Shown piece by piece: positions 34,278 through 43,040 of a stretch of DNA of 57,723 bases (positions are counted from its first letter, which is position 1; each line of letters begins with the position of its first letter). The notes under the pieces are model-generated. The model made no database searches. It was not told the DNA's origin and saw only the letters and a list, made by a program, of their open reading frames with translations. The DNA comes from Rubrivivax sp. (GTDB lineage: Bacteria > Pseudomonadota > Gammaproteobacteria > Burkholderiales > Burkholderiaceae_C): positions 1-57,723 of the forward strand of contig JAIXWM010000074.1 in the NCBI GenBank assembly GCA_027491255.1, given 5' to 3'. Made by a program: the position numbers and the translations under genes.

Positions 34278-35797
34278 CCCGCCAGCCCCAGCTTGGCGGC
34301 CAGGCCGATGCGCTGCAGCTTGCCGGTGGCGCCCTTGGGGATCTCGTCCAGGATCAGGATCTTCTTCGGCACCTTGAACTCGGCGGCGCGGCCGCCGACG
34401 AAGGCCTGGAGTTCACGCTCGGTGGCCGCCTGGCCTTCGCGCAGCACCACCGCCGCGGCGACCTCCTCGCCGAGCTTGGGGTGCGGCATGCCGAAGCACA
34501 CCACCTGCGCCACCGCCGGGTGGTCCATCAGGATCTCGTCGACCTCGCGCGGGCTGACCTTCTCGCCGCCGCGGTTGATGATCTCCTTGAGCCGGCCGGT
34601 GATCGTCAGGTAGCCGTCCTCGTCCATCACGCCCTGGTCGCCGGTGCGGAACCAGCCGTTGGTGTAGGCCTCGGCATTGGCCTTGGGGTTGTTCTCGTAG
34701 CCGGCGGTGACGTTGGGGCCGCGGATGACGATCTCGCCGGTGGCGCCGCGCGGCAGCAGGGTGCCGTCCTCGGCCATGACCGCCACCTCGGGTCCGGCAG
34801 CCACGCCGACGCTGCCGGGCTTGCGCACGGCCGGCGGCAGCGGATTGCTGGCCATCTGGTGCGTGGCCTCGGTCATGCCGTAGCTCTCGATCAGCGGCGC
34901 GCCGAACACGGCTTCGAGCTCATGGATGACCTGGGGCGGCATCGAGCTCGAGGAACTGCGGATGAAGCGCAGGGGGTGGCGCGCGATCACGTCGGCGTTC
35001 TTCGGCGCCCGCGTCAGGATGGCCTGGTGCATCGTCGGCACGGCGGTGTACCAGGTCGGCCGCGCCTCGTCCATCCAGGCGAAGAACTTCAGCGCGTTGA
35101 AGCCAGACGTGCAGAACACCATCGAGCCGGCCGACAGCGGTGTCAGCACCCCGGCGATCAGGCCGTGGATGTGGAACAGCGGCATGATGTTCAGGCCCCG
35201 GTCGCCCGGCGTGAAGCCCAGCGTGCGCGCGATGTGCTGGGCAGAGGCGCAGAGGTTGGCCTGCGACAGCGGCACGATCTTCGGCCGCGAGGTGGTGCCC
35301 GAGGTGTGCAGCACCATCGAGACGTCGCCAGGTTCGGCCGGCCCAGGTTGCGTTGCGGCGCCAGCCGGTGGCGTGGTGCAGTGCAGCGTGAAGCTGCCGG
35401 CGCCGCCAGCCGCATCGGGGACCAGCTCGACGATGGGCACGCCCATCCGCTGGGCGACCTCGACCGCTGGTGAGGTGCTGCCGCGCTCGACGACGAGGGC
35501 CCGCGCCTTCAGATCGGCCAGATAGAACTCGAACTCCTCGGCCCGGTAGGCCGGGTTCAGCGGCGCGGTGGCGCAGGCGCACGCGGCGCTGATGAAGCAG
35601 GCGGCCATCTCCGGCCCGTTGGGCAGCACGATGGCCAGCCGGTCGTTGCGCCCGATGCCCAGCGCGTTGAGGTCGGCGACGGTGCGGTCGACGAGGGCGC
35701 GCAACTCGCCGTGGCTCAGGTCGGCGCGGCCGGGTGCGCCGAGTGCGGGTGCCGAGGCCGGGCCTCGCTCAAGAAGTTGACGCAGGCGGGTTTCCAT
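34274..35797 (-). CDS. AMP-forming acyl-CoA synthetase (AAE3/Pcs60-like)
   Basis: A 507-residue adenylating enzyme. ATP loop: VLHTSGTTSRPKIVPLSQAN. Later motifs: SSSSMPPQVIHELEAVFGAP, YGMTEATHQMASNPLPP, GWFRTGDQGVMDEDGYLTIT and the C-terminal PKGATGKLQRI, which holds the catalytic Lys. The SSSS/MTEATHQMASNP wording resembles oxalyl-CoA synthetases of the AAE3/Pcs60 type, but other short dicarboxylates or fatty acids are possible. It starts the leftward unit and is coupled by ATGA to the reductase gene. A strong inverted repeat lies just upstream. Confidence 0.85.
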   Translation of the reverse strand: METRLRQLLERGPASAPALGAPGRADLSHGELRALVDRTVADLNALGIGRNDRLAIVLPNGPEMAACFISAACACATAPLNPAYRAEEFEFYLADLKARALVVERGSTSPAVEVAQRMGVPIVELVPDAAGGAGSFTLHCTTPPAGAATQPGPAEPGDVSMVLHTSGTTSRPKIVPLSQANLCASAQHIARTLGFTPGDRGLNIMPLFHIHGLIAGVLTPLSAGSMVFCTSGFNALKFFAWMDEARPTWYTAVPTMHQAILTRAPKNADVIARHPLRFIRSSSSSMPPQVIHELEAVFGAPLIESYGMTEATHQMASNPLPPAVRKPGSVGVAAGPEVAVMAEDGTLLPRGATGEIVIRGPNVTAGYENNPKANAEAYTNGWFRTGDQGVMDEDGYLTITGRLKEIINRGGEKVSPREVDEILMDHPAVAQVVCFGMPHPKLGEEVAAAVVLREGQAATERELQAFVGGRAAEFKVPKKILILDEIPKGATGKLQRIGLAAKLGLAG

Positions 35798-35802
35798 CGG
35801 CA

Positions 35803-35829
35803 GTGCGCGGCAGTGGCAAAGCCGCGCAC
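35803..35829. terminator. 9-bp-arm inverted repeat between cfa and the acyl-CoA synthetase
   Basis: GTGCGCGGC (35803-35811) and GCCGCGCAC (35821-35829) are perfect complements around a 9-base spacer. It is 34 bases beyond the cfa stop and 6 bases before the acyl-CoA synthetase start (both leftward), so it may end the cfa transcript or act as a leader hairpin. On the minus strand TATAGT lies immediately upstream and resembles a -10 box. Confidence 0.45.
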
Positions 35830-35862
35830 TATAGGGGAGCCCGCGAAATCAGGTGCGCGAGG

Positions 35863-37059
35863 CTAGGCCATGGCCTGGAACGGCCGCACCGAGCGGTAGC
35901 ACTCGCGCCGCTCGCGTCGGGACAGCACCAGCTGCCACAGCTGACCCTGGCGCGAGCGGAAGAAGCCCGCGCAACTGAGCAGGTAGTAGCGCCACATGCG
36001 GCGGAAGCGCTCGTCGTAGCGCGGCGGCAGATCGCGCCAGGCCGCTTCGACGTTGGCATGCCACTGCATCAGCGTGCGGTCGTAGTCGGGGCCGAAGTTG
36101 TGCCAGTCCTCGACGACGAAGCGGCGCTCCACGGCCGTCGCCAGCTCGCTCGGCGCGGGCAGCTTGCCGCCAGGGAAGATGTACTTCTCGATCCAGGGGT
36201 CGGTGTGGGTCGACGGCCGGTCCAGCCCGATGGTGTGCAACAGGAACAACCCGTCGTCGGCCAGCAGGCGGTGCGCGGTGTCGATGTAGGCGCGGTAGTT
36301 GCGCGGCCCGACGTGTTCGAACATGCCCACCGAGGCGATGCGGTCGAAGCGGCCTTGCAGGCTGCGGTAGTCGGCCAGGCGGATCTCCACCGGCAGCCCG
36401 GCGCAGACCTGCTGCGCCAGCGCCTGCTGCTCGCGTGACACCGTGATGCCGACGACGCGCGCGCCGTGGTGCTCGGCGGCGTGGCGCGCGAGCCCGCCCC
36501 AGCCGCAGCCGATGTCCAGCAGCGTCATCCCCGGACGCAGGCGCAGCTTGCGGCAGATCATCTCGAGCTTGTCCTGCTGCGCCTGCTCGAGCGTGGTCGC
36601 GCGCTCCCAGTAGGCGCAGGAATAGACCATGCGCGAGTCGAGCATGCGTTCGTACAGGTCGTTGCCGAGGTCGTAGTGGCGCTCACCGACGACGAAAGCG
36701 CGCCGCTCGCTCTGCGGGTTGGAGAAGGCCGCCGCCGCGAGCGCCAGCGCCAGGCGCAGCCGGGACACGCCGAGCGGGCGGTGCTCGAGCCCGTGGCGCA
36801 TCAGGCGCGTGAACATCTCGTCGAGCTGCGCGCAGTCCCAGTCGCCGTCCATGTAGGACTCGCCGAAGGCCAGCGACCAGCCGGTCAGGATGCGCCGGTA
36901 CAGGCGCGGGCGGTGAACCTGGAGGTCCCAGGGGCGGTCGCCGTTGATGCGGATGTCGGCGGGGGCCAGCAGCGCACTCAGCGCTGCCGGTGCCGGGTGG
37001 ACGGGGGATTTGCCGACGTCATAGCGCGCGTCAGGCCAGCGGCTCGTCAGTGGCTGCAC
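35863..37059 (-). CDS. cfa: Cyclopropane-fatty-acyl-phospholipid synthase
   Basis: A 398-residue SAM-dependent methyltransferase that converts unsaturated phospholipid acyl chains to cyclopropane chains at the membrane. The SAM motif is LLDIGCGWGGLARHAAEHHG, followed by GITVSREQQALA and FDRIASVGMFEHVGPRNYRA. The C-terminal FRRMWRYYLLSCAGFFRSRQ is a CFA synthase hallmark. The N-terminal domain (about 30-120) is complete. It begins with GTG at 37059, with AAGGAG a few bases upstream. Cfa is usually induced on entry to stationary phase or by acid. Confidence 0.94.
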   Translation of the reverse strand: MQPLTSRWPDARYDVGKSPVHPAPAALSALLAPADIRINGDRPWDLQVHRPRLYRRILTGWSLAFGESYMDGDWDCAQLDEMFTRLMRHGLEHRPLGVSRLRLALALAAAAFSNPQSERRAFVVGERHYDLGNDLYERMLDSRMVYSCAYWERATTLEQAQQDKLEMICRKLRLRPGMTLLDIGCGWGGLARHAAEHHGARVVGITVSREQQALAQQVCAGLPVEIRLADYRSLQGRFDRIASVGMFEHVGPRNYRAYIDTAHRLLADDGLFLLHTIGLDRPSTHTDPWIEKYIFPGGKLPAPSELATAVERRFVVEDWHNFGPDYDRTLMQWHANVEAAWRDLPPRYDERFRRMWRYYLLSCAGFFRSRQGQLWQLVLSRRERRECYRSVRPFQAMA

Positions 37060-37118
37060 AGGCGGACTCCTTCATCGCTGAATATCCCGCACCAGCCCCG
37101 GTGACGGGAGGAGCACGC

Positions 37119-38015
37119 TCAGATTTTGCAGACTTCGCCGGAACCTTGCTGGAACGTGACTTCGCGCCAGGCCTGCCAGGTGCCACTGGAGTTGAGGACG
37201 CGCAATACCGGCTTGCCGCCACCTTCGACCAGGCGCGCGCGCAACTCGCCGCCGGGGCCACTGAGGTGCAGATCACTGCCTTCGACGCGGCCGTGCGCCA
37301 GCGCCAGGTCGCGCGCGCCGCCGGCGCGGCCCTGCACCACCTGGAATCGGCGCTCCAGGCGCAGCTGCGCGCCGCCCGGGCCGCACCACAGGCCCTCGAC
37401 GGCTGCCGGCACCACCCACAGGTGCACGCGGCTGAGCTTGTCGCGCCCGACGGCCTTGTCGGGAACGTCCAAGGTCACGGTGCGGTCGGGCAGCCACTCG
37501 CCCATGTCCCAGTCGTGCGAGACGACGCGGGTGCCCGGCCGCAGCCGCAGCACCAGCGGGCGCAGCTGCAGGTTGACCTCGGGCAGCAGGTACATCGTGA
37601 TGACGCTGTACGGGCTGAGGTCGGTCTTGAACAGGTCCTGCTCGCGGAACTCGGCCCGGTCGGCCACGCCGGCGCGAACCGCGTTCTCGCGGCTGCGCAG
37701 GACCAGATCGGGCACGATCTCCACGCCCAGGCCGCGCGCGCCGAAGCGCCGCGCCGCGGTGATGACGATGCGGCCGTCGCCCGAGCCAAGGTCGATCAGC
37801 GTGTCCTGGGCGCCGACCTTGGCCAGTTCCAGCATGGCCAGGGTCACGTTGTCGGGCGTCGTGATGAACGGGACCTCGTCGCCCGCCTGGGCATGGGCCG
37901 GGCACGCCATGCCGACGGCCAGCGCCAGCCCGCCCAGCAGCGTGGCGAGGGCCGCCCGGCGGGGTCCCGTCGGGCGAGCCGACGCGTGCAGGGTACGCCA
38001 GGGCAGGGTGATCAT
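37119..38015 (-). CDS. Class I SAM-dependent methyltransferase with an N-terminal signal peptide
   Basis: A 298-residue protein. Residues 20-44 form a hydrophobic leader (LATLLGGLALAVGMACPAHA) with a good signal-peptidase site. The mature part starts with VPFITTPDNVTLAMLELAKV and then a clear SAM-binding motif, LIDLGSGDGRIVITAARRFG, with an acidic residue after strand 2 (GVEIVPDL). The domain after residue 185 is beta-rich and unfamiliar. SAM is not known to be available in the periplasm, so either the leader is a membrane anchor with the domain inside, or the fold has another use. The ATG overlaps the glnS stop (ATGA). Confidence 0.8.
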   Translation of the reverse strand: MITLPWRTLHASARPTGPRRAALATLLGGLALAVGMACPAHAQAGDEVPFITTPDNVTLAMLELAKVGAQDTLIDLGSGDGRIVITAARRFGARGLGVEIVPDLVLRSRENAVRAGVADRAEFREQDLFKTDLSPYSVITMYLLPEVNLQLRPLVLRLRPGTRVVSHDWDMGEWLPDRTVTLDVPDKAVGRDKLSRVHLWVVPAAVEGLWCGPGGAQLRLERRFQVVQGRAGGARDLALAHGRVEGSDLHLSGPGGELRARLVEGGGKPVLRVLNSSGTWQAWREVTFQQGSGEVCKI

Positions 38016-39844
38016 TTCCAGCGGTCCTTCAGGGTGGTGATGCGGTTGAACACCGGGCGCGCCGGTCGGTGGTCGACCCGGTCGGCAACGAAGTAGCCGT
38101 GGCGCTCGAACTGGAAGCGGTCCTCGGGCCCGGCGGCGGCCATCCCGGGCTCGAGCAGGCCGGTGACGACGCGCAGGCTGTCGGGGTTCAAGGCTTCGCG
38201 GAAGTCGCGCCCGCCGGCATCGGGCTGGTCATCGACGAACAGGCGCTCGAACAGCCGCACCTCGGCGGTCACGGCCTCGTGCGCGCCGACCCAACCGATC
38301 GTGCCCTTGACCTTGACCGTGTCCGCCCCCGGCGTGCCGCTCTTCGTGCCAGGCAGCACGCGTGCCTGGACCGCGGTGACCTGGCCCCGGGAATCCAGGG
38401 TGCAGCCGGTGCATTCGACCACCATGCCGTACTTCAGGCGCACGCGGTTGCCTGGGCCGAGGCTGCCGTCGGCCAGGGGCTGGGGCGGGAACAGGCGGAA
38501 GAATCCCTTGGGCGGCACCGTGGCGAAATCCTCGCGGTCGATCCACACCTGCGGGCCGAGCGTGAACCGGCGCTGGCCGAGTTCGGGACGCTGCGGGTGC
38601 GCCGGGGCCTCGCAGGGCTCCAGATGGCCGGCGCCGAAGACCTCGTCCCAGTTCGTCAGCTCGAGCTTCAGCGGGTCGAGCACGGCCAGCGCGCGCGGCG
38701 CCTGCGCTTCCAGGTCTTCGCGCAGCGCGACGTCGAGCACGGAAGGGTCGAGCCAGATGTTGGTCTTGCTCGCCCCGGTGGCCTCGGCCATGGCGCGGAT
38801 GCTGGCAGGCGTGTAACCCCGCCGACGAAGGCCGTAGATCGTGGGCATGCGCGGGTCGTCCCAGCCGCCGACCAGCGCCTCGTCGACCAGGGCCTTGAGC
38901 TTGCGCTTGCTCGTGACCACGCCGTTGAAATTCAGGCGCCCGAACTCGTACTGCCTGGGCAGCGGGCGCGCCAGCAGGCCGAGGTCGGCCAGGTGCTCGA
39001 GCAGCCAGTCGTAGAAGGGGCGCTGGTCCTCGAACTCCAGCGTGCAGATGCTGTGCGTGATGCCTTCCAGCGCGTCCTCGATCGGGTGCGCGTAGGTGTA
39101 CATCGGGTAGATGCACCAGCGGTCGCCCGTGTGGTGGTGCGTGGCGTGCTTGATGCGGTAGAGGGCAGGGTCGCGCAGATTGATGTTGGGCGAGGCCATG
39201 TCGATCTTCGCCCGCAGCACCGCCGCGCCGTCGGGCATGTGGCCGTCGCGCATCTCGCGCAGGCGAGCGAGGTTCTCCGCCGGGGTGCGGCTGCGGTAGG
39301 GGCTGTCCACGCCCGGCGTGGTGAAGTCGCCGCGGTTCGCCCGCATCTCCTCGGCGCTCTGCTCGTCCACATAGGCCAGCCCGGCCTGCACCAGCGCCTC
39401 GGCAGCGCGGTACATGAAATCGAAGTAGTCGCTCGCCTGGTAGAGGTGGCTGCGGCGCACCCCGCCGACCTCGGCTTCCCAATCGAAGCCGAGCCAGCGC
39501 ACGGCTTCCTTGATCGCGTCGACGTACTCCTGCTCCTCCTTCTCGGGATTGGTGTCGTCGAAGCGCAGGTGGCACACCCCGCCGTAGTCGCGCGCCAGGC
39601 CGAAGTTCAGGCAGATGCTCTTGGCGTGGCCGATGTGCAGGTAGCCATTGGGCTCGGGCGGGAAACGGGTGCGGATGCGTGCCGGGTCGGCCGCAGCCTG
39701 GGCATGGTGGGCCGCATCACCCGGGCTGCCGGCGTGGCGCCGGTCGCCCGGCGTGCCGGCCTGCAGGTCGCGCTCGATGATCGCGCGCAGGAAATTCGCC
39801 GGCTTCGTCGCGTCCGGCCTGGAGGGGGCTTCAGAAGACATCAA
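38012..39844 (-). CDS. glnS: Glutaminyl-tRNA synthetase
   Basis: A 610-residue class I synthetase. The HIGH motif is in FPPEPNGYLHIGHAKS and the KMSKS-equivalent is VTSKRKL, with the catalytic Lys kept and Met replaced by Thr. The anticodon-binding beta-barrels fill the C-terminal half. It is longer than the E. coli enzyme (554), partly because of an Ala/His/Gly-rich insert of about 25 residues at positions 31-55, just before the Rossmann domain. Two Met codons open the gene. Its stop overlaps the methyltransferase start, suggesting coupling. Confidence 0.96.
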   Translation of the reverse strand: MMSSEAPSRPDATKPANFLRAIIERDLQAGTPGDRRHAGSPGDAAHHAQAAADPARIRTRFPPEPNGYLHIGHAKSICLNFGLARDYGGVCHLRFDDTNPEKEEQEYVDAIKEAVRWLGFDWEAEVGGVRRSHLYQASDYFDFMYRAAEALVQAGLAYVDEQSAEEMRANRGDFTTPGVDSPYRSRTPAENLARLREMRDGHMPDGAAVLRAKIDMASPNINLRDPALYRIKHATHHHTGDRWCIYPMYTYAHPIEDALEGITHSICTLEFEDQRPFYDWLLEHLADLGLLARPLPRQYEFGRLNFNGVVTSKRKLKALVDEALVGGWDDPRMPTIYGLRRRGYTPASIRAMAEATGASKTNIWLDPSVLDVALREDLEAQAPRALAVLDPLKLELTNWDEVFGAGHLEPCEAPAHPQRPELGQRRFTLGPQVWIDREDFATVPPKGFFRLFPPQPLADGSLGPGNRVRLKYGMVVECTGCTLDSRGQVTAVQARVLPGTKSGTPGADTVKVKGTIGWVGAHEAVTAEVRLFERLFVDDQPDAGGRDFREALNPDSLRVVTGLLEPGMAAAGPEDRFQFERHGYFVADRVDHRPARPVFNRITTLKDRWK

Positions 39845-39953
39845 AAGATTCTAGGCGGGCTGTCTTCCGAGCACGGTCTCGTCCGCTTGCAGCAGCGTGC
39901 GACCCTTGCTCACGGTCCGGCGCAGAGATGCGCCGGTGGGCGGGCGGTGCGGT

Positions 39954-40454
39954 TCAAGACGCCTGCAGACGCTGGCGCAGGGACTCGATCCTTTGGCGAT
40001 TGATGCCCAGGTCGCGGCGGCCCAGGCGCGAGCTCGAGCGCACCTGCACGACCCGCATGCCGGGGTCGGCCCAGAACTCGGCATCGTCGACGAATCTCAG
40101 CCAGCGCGACGTGTACTCGACGCGCAGGTAGTCGGCGCGCTCGTCGACGATGCGTGCGCCGGCAGTGGTCTCGATCAGCGCGCGCAGGCGGGCGATCGTC
40201 GCCACACCGTCGCCGTCGCGCCAGGGCAGCGGCTCGATGCGGGCATGCGCGTACGCCGGCCCGAAGAGTGCGGCCTGGCTGTGGACGTTGTTCGGTGTGC
40301 TGCGCGGGGGCTTCAGACGAGCGTCCTGGACGCCCAGGCCCTGCGGGGGGCGGCCTGCCAGCAGCCCGGCCTGGCCGGCGACCCACAGCAACAGGGGCAG
40401 CCCGAGGACGAGAGCAAGCAGGATCCAGAGCATGAGGCGGCGGAAAGACATCAA
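39954..40454 (-). CDS. DUF1499-family membrane-anchored protein
   Basis: A 166-residue protein with one N-terminal transmembrane helix (LMLWILLALVLGLPLLLWVA) and a DUF1499 domain. The end of the domain is typical: FVDDAEFW, VVQVRSSSRLGRRDLGINRQ, RIESLRQRL. The function of DUF1499 is unknown. It lies between glnS (109 bases) and the HerA-type ATPase (90 bases), all leftward. Confidence 0.88.
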   Translation of the reverse strand: MMSFRRLMLWILLALVLGLPLLLWVAGQAGLLAGRPPQGLGVQDARLKPPRSTPNNVHSQAALFGPAYAHARIEPLPWRDGDGVATIARLRALIETTAGARIVDERADYLRVEYTSRWLRFVDDAEFWADPGMRVVQVRSSSRLGRRDLGINRQRIESLRQRLQAS

Positions 40455-40544
40455 AACAACATTCTCACCGCTGCGGGCCCCGCGCGGCCGTGGGGCGGCG
40501 GACGTCGGCTCATGGCCGATCGGGTCGCCACCGGAGGCACACCC

Positions 40545-42140
40545 TCATCGCCGCCGACCGCCGCCCAGCAGCGATCCGAGCACGCCGCGCACGATCTCGC
40601 GTCCGACGGCCGAGCCCACGCTGCGCATCGCACTGCGTGCGGCGGCCTCGGCCAGCCCTTCGCGGCGACCGCCGCGCGGGCCGGTGCTGCCGAAGAGGAT
40701 CTCGGACAGGCCGCCGAGGAGGCCCCCACCGCTGGCTTCGGCGGGCGCGGCGCCGCCGGCGCCGCCCAGCCCGGGCAGCGTCGAGGGTGTCCCGCCATCG
40801 GCGCCGGTGGCGGCAGGCCCGGCGCCTCGGGCGCCCGCGGTACGTGTGGCGGTCGACCCGCCCGCACCGGCGCGCCCGGTCAGCTTCTCGAAGGCCGACT
40901 CGCGGTCGACGAGCTGCTCATAGACGCCGGCCACGAGCGAGCCCTCGACGAGCGCGCGCCGCTGCTCGGGCGTGATGGGGCCGATCTGGCTGCCGGGCGG
41001 CAGCACCCAGACGCGCTCGGTCACCGAGGGGCGGCCTTTCTCGTCGAGCAGGCTGACCAGCGCCTCGCCCACACCGAGCTCGGTGATGGCGCTGGCGACG
41101 TCCAGGCGCGGGTTGGCGCGCATCGTGCTGGCGGCCGACTGCACGGCCTTCTGGTCGCGTGGGGTGAAAGCGCGCAGCGCGTGCTGCACCCGGTTGCCGA
41201 GCTGGCCGAGCACGCTGTCCGGGATGTCCAGAGGGTTCTGCGTCACGAAGTAGACCCCCACGCCCTTGGAGCGCACCAGGCGCACGACGAGCTCGATGCG
41301 CTCGACCAGCACCTTGGGCGCGTCGTTGAACAGCAGGTGCGCCTCGTCGAAGAAGAACACGAGCTTGGGCTTGTCCAGGTCGCCGACCTCGGGCAGCGTC
41401 TCGAACAGCTCCGACAGCATCCACAGCAGGAAGGTGGCGTACAGGCGCGGCGCGTTCATCAGCCGGTCGGCGGCCAGGATGTTGACCACGCCGCGGCCGT
41501 CCGTGGTCTGCATGAAGTCGGCGATGTCGAGCATGGGCTCGCCGAAGAAGCGGTCGCCGCCCTGCTGTTCGATCTGCAGCAGCCCGCGCTGGATCGCGCC
41601 GACGCTGGCGGCGCTGACATTGCCGTAGGCGGTGGTGAAGTCTTTCGCGTTCTCGCCCACGTGCTGCAGCATCGCGCGCAGGTCCTTCAAATCCAGCAGG
41701 GCCAGACCGTGGTCGTCGGCGATCTTGAAGACGAGATTCAGCACGCCGGATTGGGTTTCGTTCAGCGCCAGCATGCGCGCCAGCAGCAGGGGCCCCATGT
41801 CGCTGACGGTGGCGCGCACGGGGTGTCCCTGCTCGCCGAAGACGTCCCACAGCGTTGTCGGACAGGCCTGGGAGGTCGGCGGCTCGAGGCCTCGCTCCGC
41901 CAGCACCCGCGCGAGCTTGTCCGACAGCCGCCCGGCCTGACTGATGCCGGTCAGGTCGCCCTTGACGTCGGCCATGAACACCGGCACGCCGAGGCGGCTG
42001 AAACCTTCGGCCAGCGTCTGCAGCGTGATCGTCTTGCCTGTGCCGGTGGCACCGGTGATCAGGCCGTGGCGGTTGGCGAGCGCCGGCAGCAGGTGGCACT
42101 CGGTCGTGCCGCGGCGGGCAACGAGCAGCGGTTCGGGCAT
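40545..42140 (-). CDS. HerA-type helicase/ATPase of the DUF853 (YjgR) family
   Basis: A 531-residue FtsK/HerA-superfamily ATPase. Walker A is [20 protein letters not shown], Walker B is [12 protein letters not shown], and an arginine-rich sensor region follows ([20 protein letters not shown]). Residues 430-500 are a Gly/Ala/Thr-rich low-complexity segment before a C-terminal helix. The cellular role of DUF853 proteins is not established; DNA translocation or helicase activity is assumed from the superfamily. The ATG at 42140 has GGAGAG upstream. It is divergent from yebC, with 165 bases between starts. Confidence 0.9.
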   Translation of the reverse strand: MPEPLLVARRGTTECHLLPALANRHGLITGATGTGKTITLQTLAEGFSRLGVPVFMADVKGDLTGISQAGRLSDKLARVLAERGLEPPTSQACPTTLWDVFGEQGHPVRATVSDMGPLLLARMLALNETQSGVLNLVFKIADDHGLALLDLKDLRAMLQHVGENAKDFTTAYGNVSAASVGAIQRGLLQIEQQGGDRFFGEPMLDIADFMQTTDGRGVVNILAADRLMNAPRLYATFLLWMLSELFETLPEVGDLDKPKLVFFFDEAHLLFNDAPKVLVERIELVVRLVRSKGVGVYFVTQNPLDIPDSVLGQLGNRVQHALRAFTPRDQKAVQSAASTMRANPRLDVASAITELGVGEALVSLLDEKGRPSVTERVWVLPPGSQIGPITPEQRRALVEGSLVAGVYEQLVDRESAFEKLTGRAGAGGSTATRTAGARGAGPAATGADGGTPSTLPGLGGAGGAAPAEASGGGLLGGLSEILFGSTGPRGGRREGLAEAAARSAMRSVGSAVGREIVRGVLGSLLGGGRRR

Positions 42141-42211
42141 CGGTCTCTCCGTCGGACGCAATGGCTCCCTGCGCAGGGTCCCCGCAGGTCCCGAGGGGGC
42201 GCCGGTAAAAT

Positions 42212-42236
42212 CCTGTTCAGTCTATATACAAACAGG
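42212..42236. promoter_or_regulatory. AT-rich inverted repeat in the herA-like / yebC divergent region
   Basis: CCTGTT (42212-42217) and AACAGG (42231-42236) flank a 13-base AT-rich spacer containing TATATA, the most AT-rich stretch in this gap. It probably marks the yebC promoter and a regulator site. The spacing does not fit a LexA box (CTGT-N8-ACAG). Confidence 0.4.
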
Positions 42237-42305
42237 CCGAGTCGGCTTGGCCGGGGCGCTTAATCCGCGCGGCCACGAGCCTTCGGCCCGCGCACAGGAG
42301 CATCG

Positions 42306-43031
42306 ATGGCCGGTCATTCCAAGTGGGCCAATATCCAGCACCGCAAAGGCCGCCAGGACGAGAAGCGCGGCAAGGTCTGGACCCGCGTCATCCGCGAGAT
42401 CATGGTCGCCGCGCGTCAGGGCGGCGGCGACATCAACGCCAACCCGCGGCTGCGCCTGGCGGTGGAAAAAGCCAAGGCGGCGAACATGCCGGCCGACACC
42501 GTCAAGCGCAACATCGACAAGGCCACCGGCAACCTCGAGGGCGTCAGCTACGAGGAGATCCGCTACGAGGGCTACGGCATCGGCGGCGCAGCGGTCATCG
42601 TCGACTGCATGACCGACAACCGCGTGCGCACCGTGGCCGAGGTGCGCCACGCCTTCAGCAAGTTCGGCGGCAACCTCGGCACGGAAGGTTCGGTGGCTTT
42701 CCAGTTCAAGCACTGCGGGCAGTTCGTATTCGCCCCGGGCGTGAGCGAGGACCGTGTGATGGAGGTGGCACTCGAGGCCGGCGCCGACGACGTCATCACC
42801 GGCGACGATGGCTCCATCGAGGTGCTGTGCGAGCCTGGCGCCTTCGAGGCCGTGCGTAACGCACTCGAGGCTGCAGGGCTCAAGCCCGAGATCGCCGAGG
42901 TGACGATGCGTGCGGAAAGCCAGGTGGATCTGGCCGGCGACGACGCCGCACGCATGCAGAAACTGCTCGACGCGATCGAGGACCTGGACGACGTGCAGGA
43001 CGTGCACCACAACGCGGCCATTGACGGCTGA
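42306..43031 (+). CDS. yebC: YebC/TACO1-family protein
   Basis: A 241-residue member of the YebC/PmpR family. The N-terminal [20 protein letters not shown] and the central [20 protein letters not shown] are diagnostic. Members were described as transcription regulators, and TACO1/YebC relatives assist translation of difficult sequences such as polyproline. AGGAG precedes the ATG. It is the first gene of a rightward run leading to purD (9-base gap). Confidence 0.95.
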   Translation: MAGHSKWANIQHRKGRQDEKRGKVWTRVIREIMVAARQGGGDINANPRLRLAVEKAKAANMPADTVKRNIDKATGNLEGVSYEEIRYEGYGIGGAAVIVDCMTDNRVRTVAEVRHAFSKFGGNLGTEGSVAFQFKHCGQFVFAPGVSEDRVMEVALEAGADDVITGDDGSIEVLCEPGAFEAVRNALEAAGLKPEIAEVTMRAESQVDLAGDDAARMQKLLDAIEDLDDVQDVHHNAAIDG

Positions 43032-43040
43032 ACGGTCCCG

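Noticed and set aside
42212..42236. LexA box before yebC
   Set aside because: CTGT and ACAG are present but 15 bases apart instead of 8, so it does not fit a LexA site.
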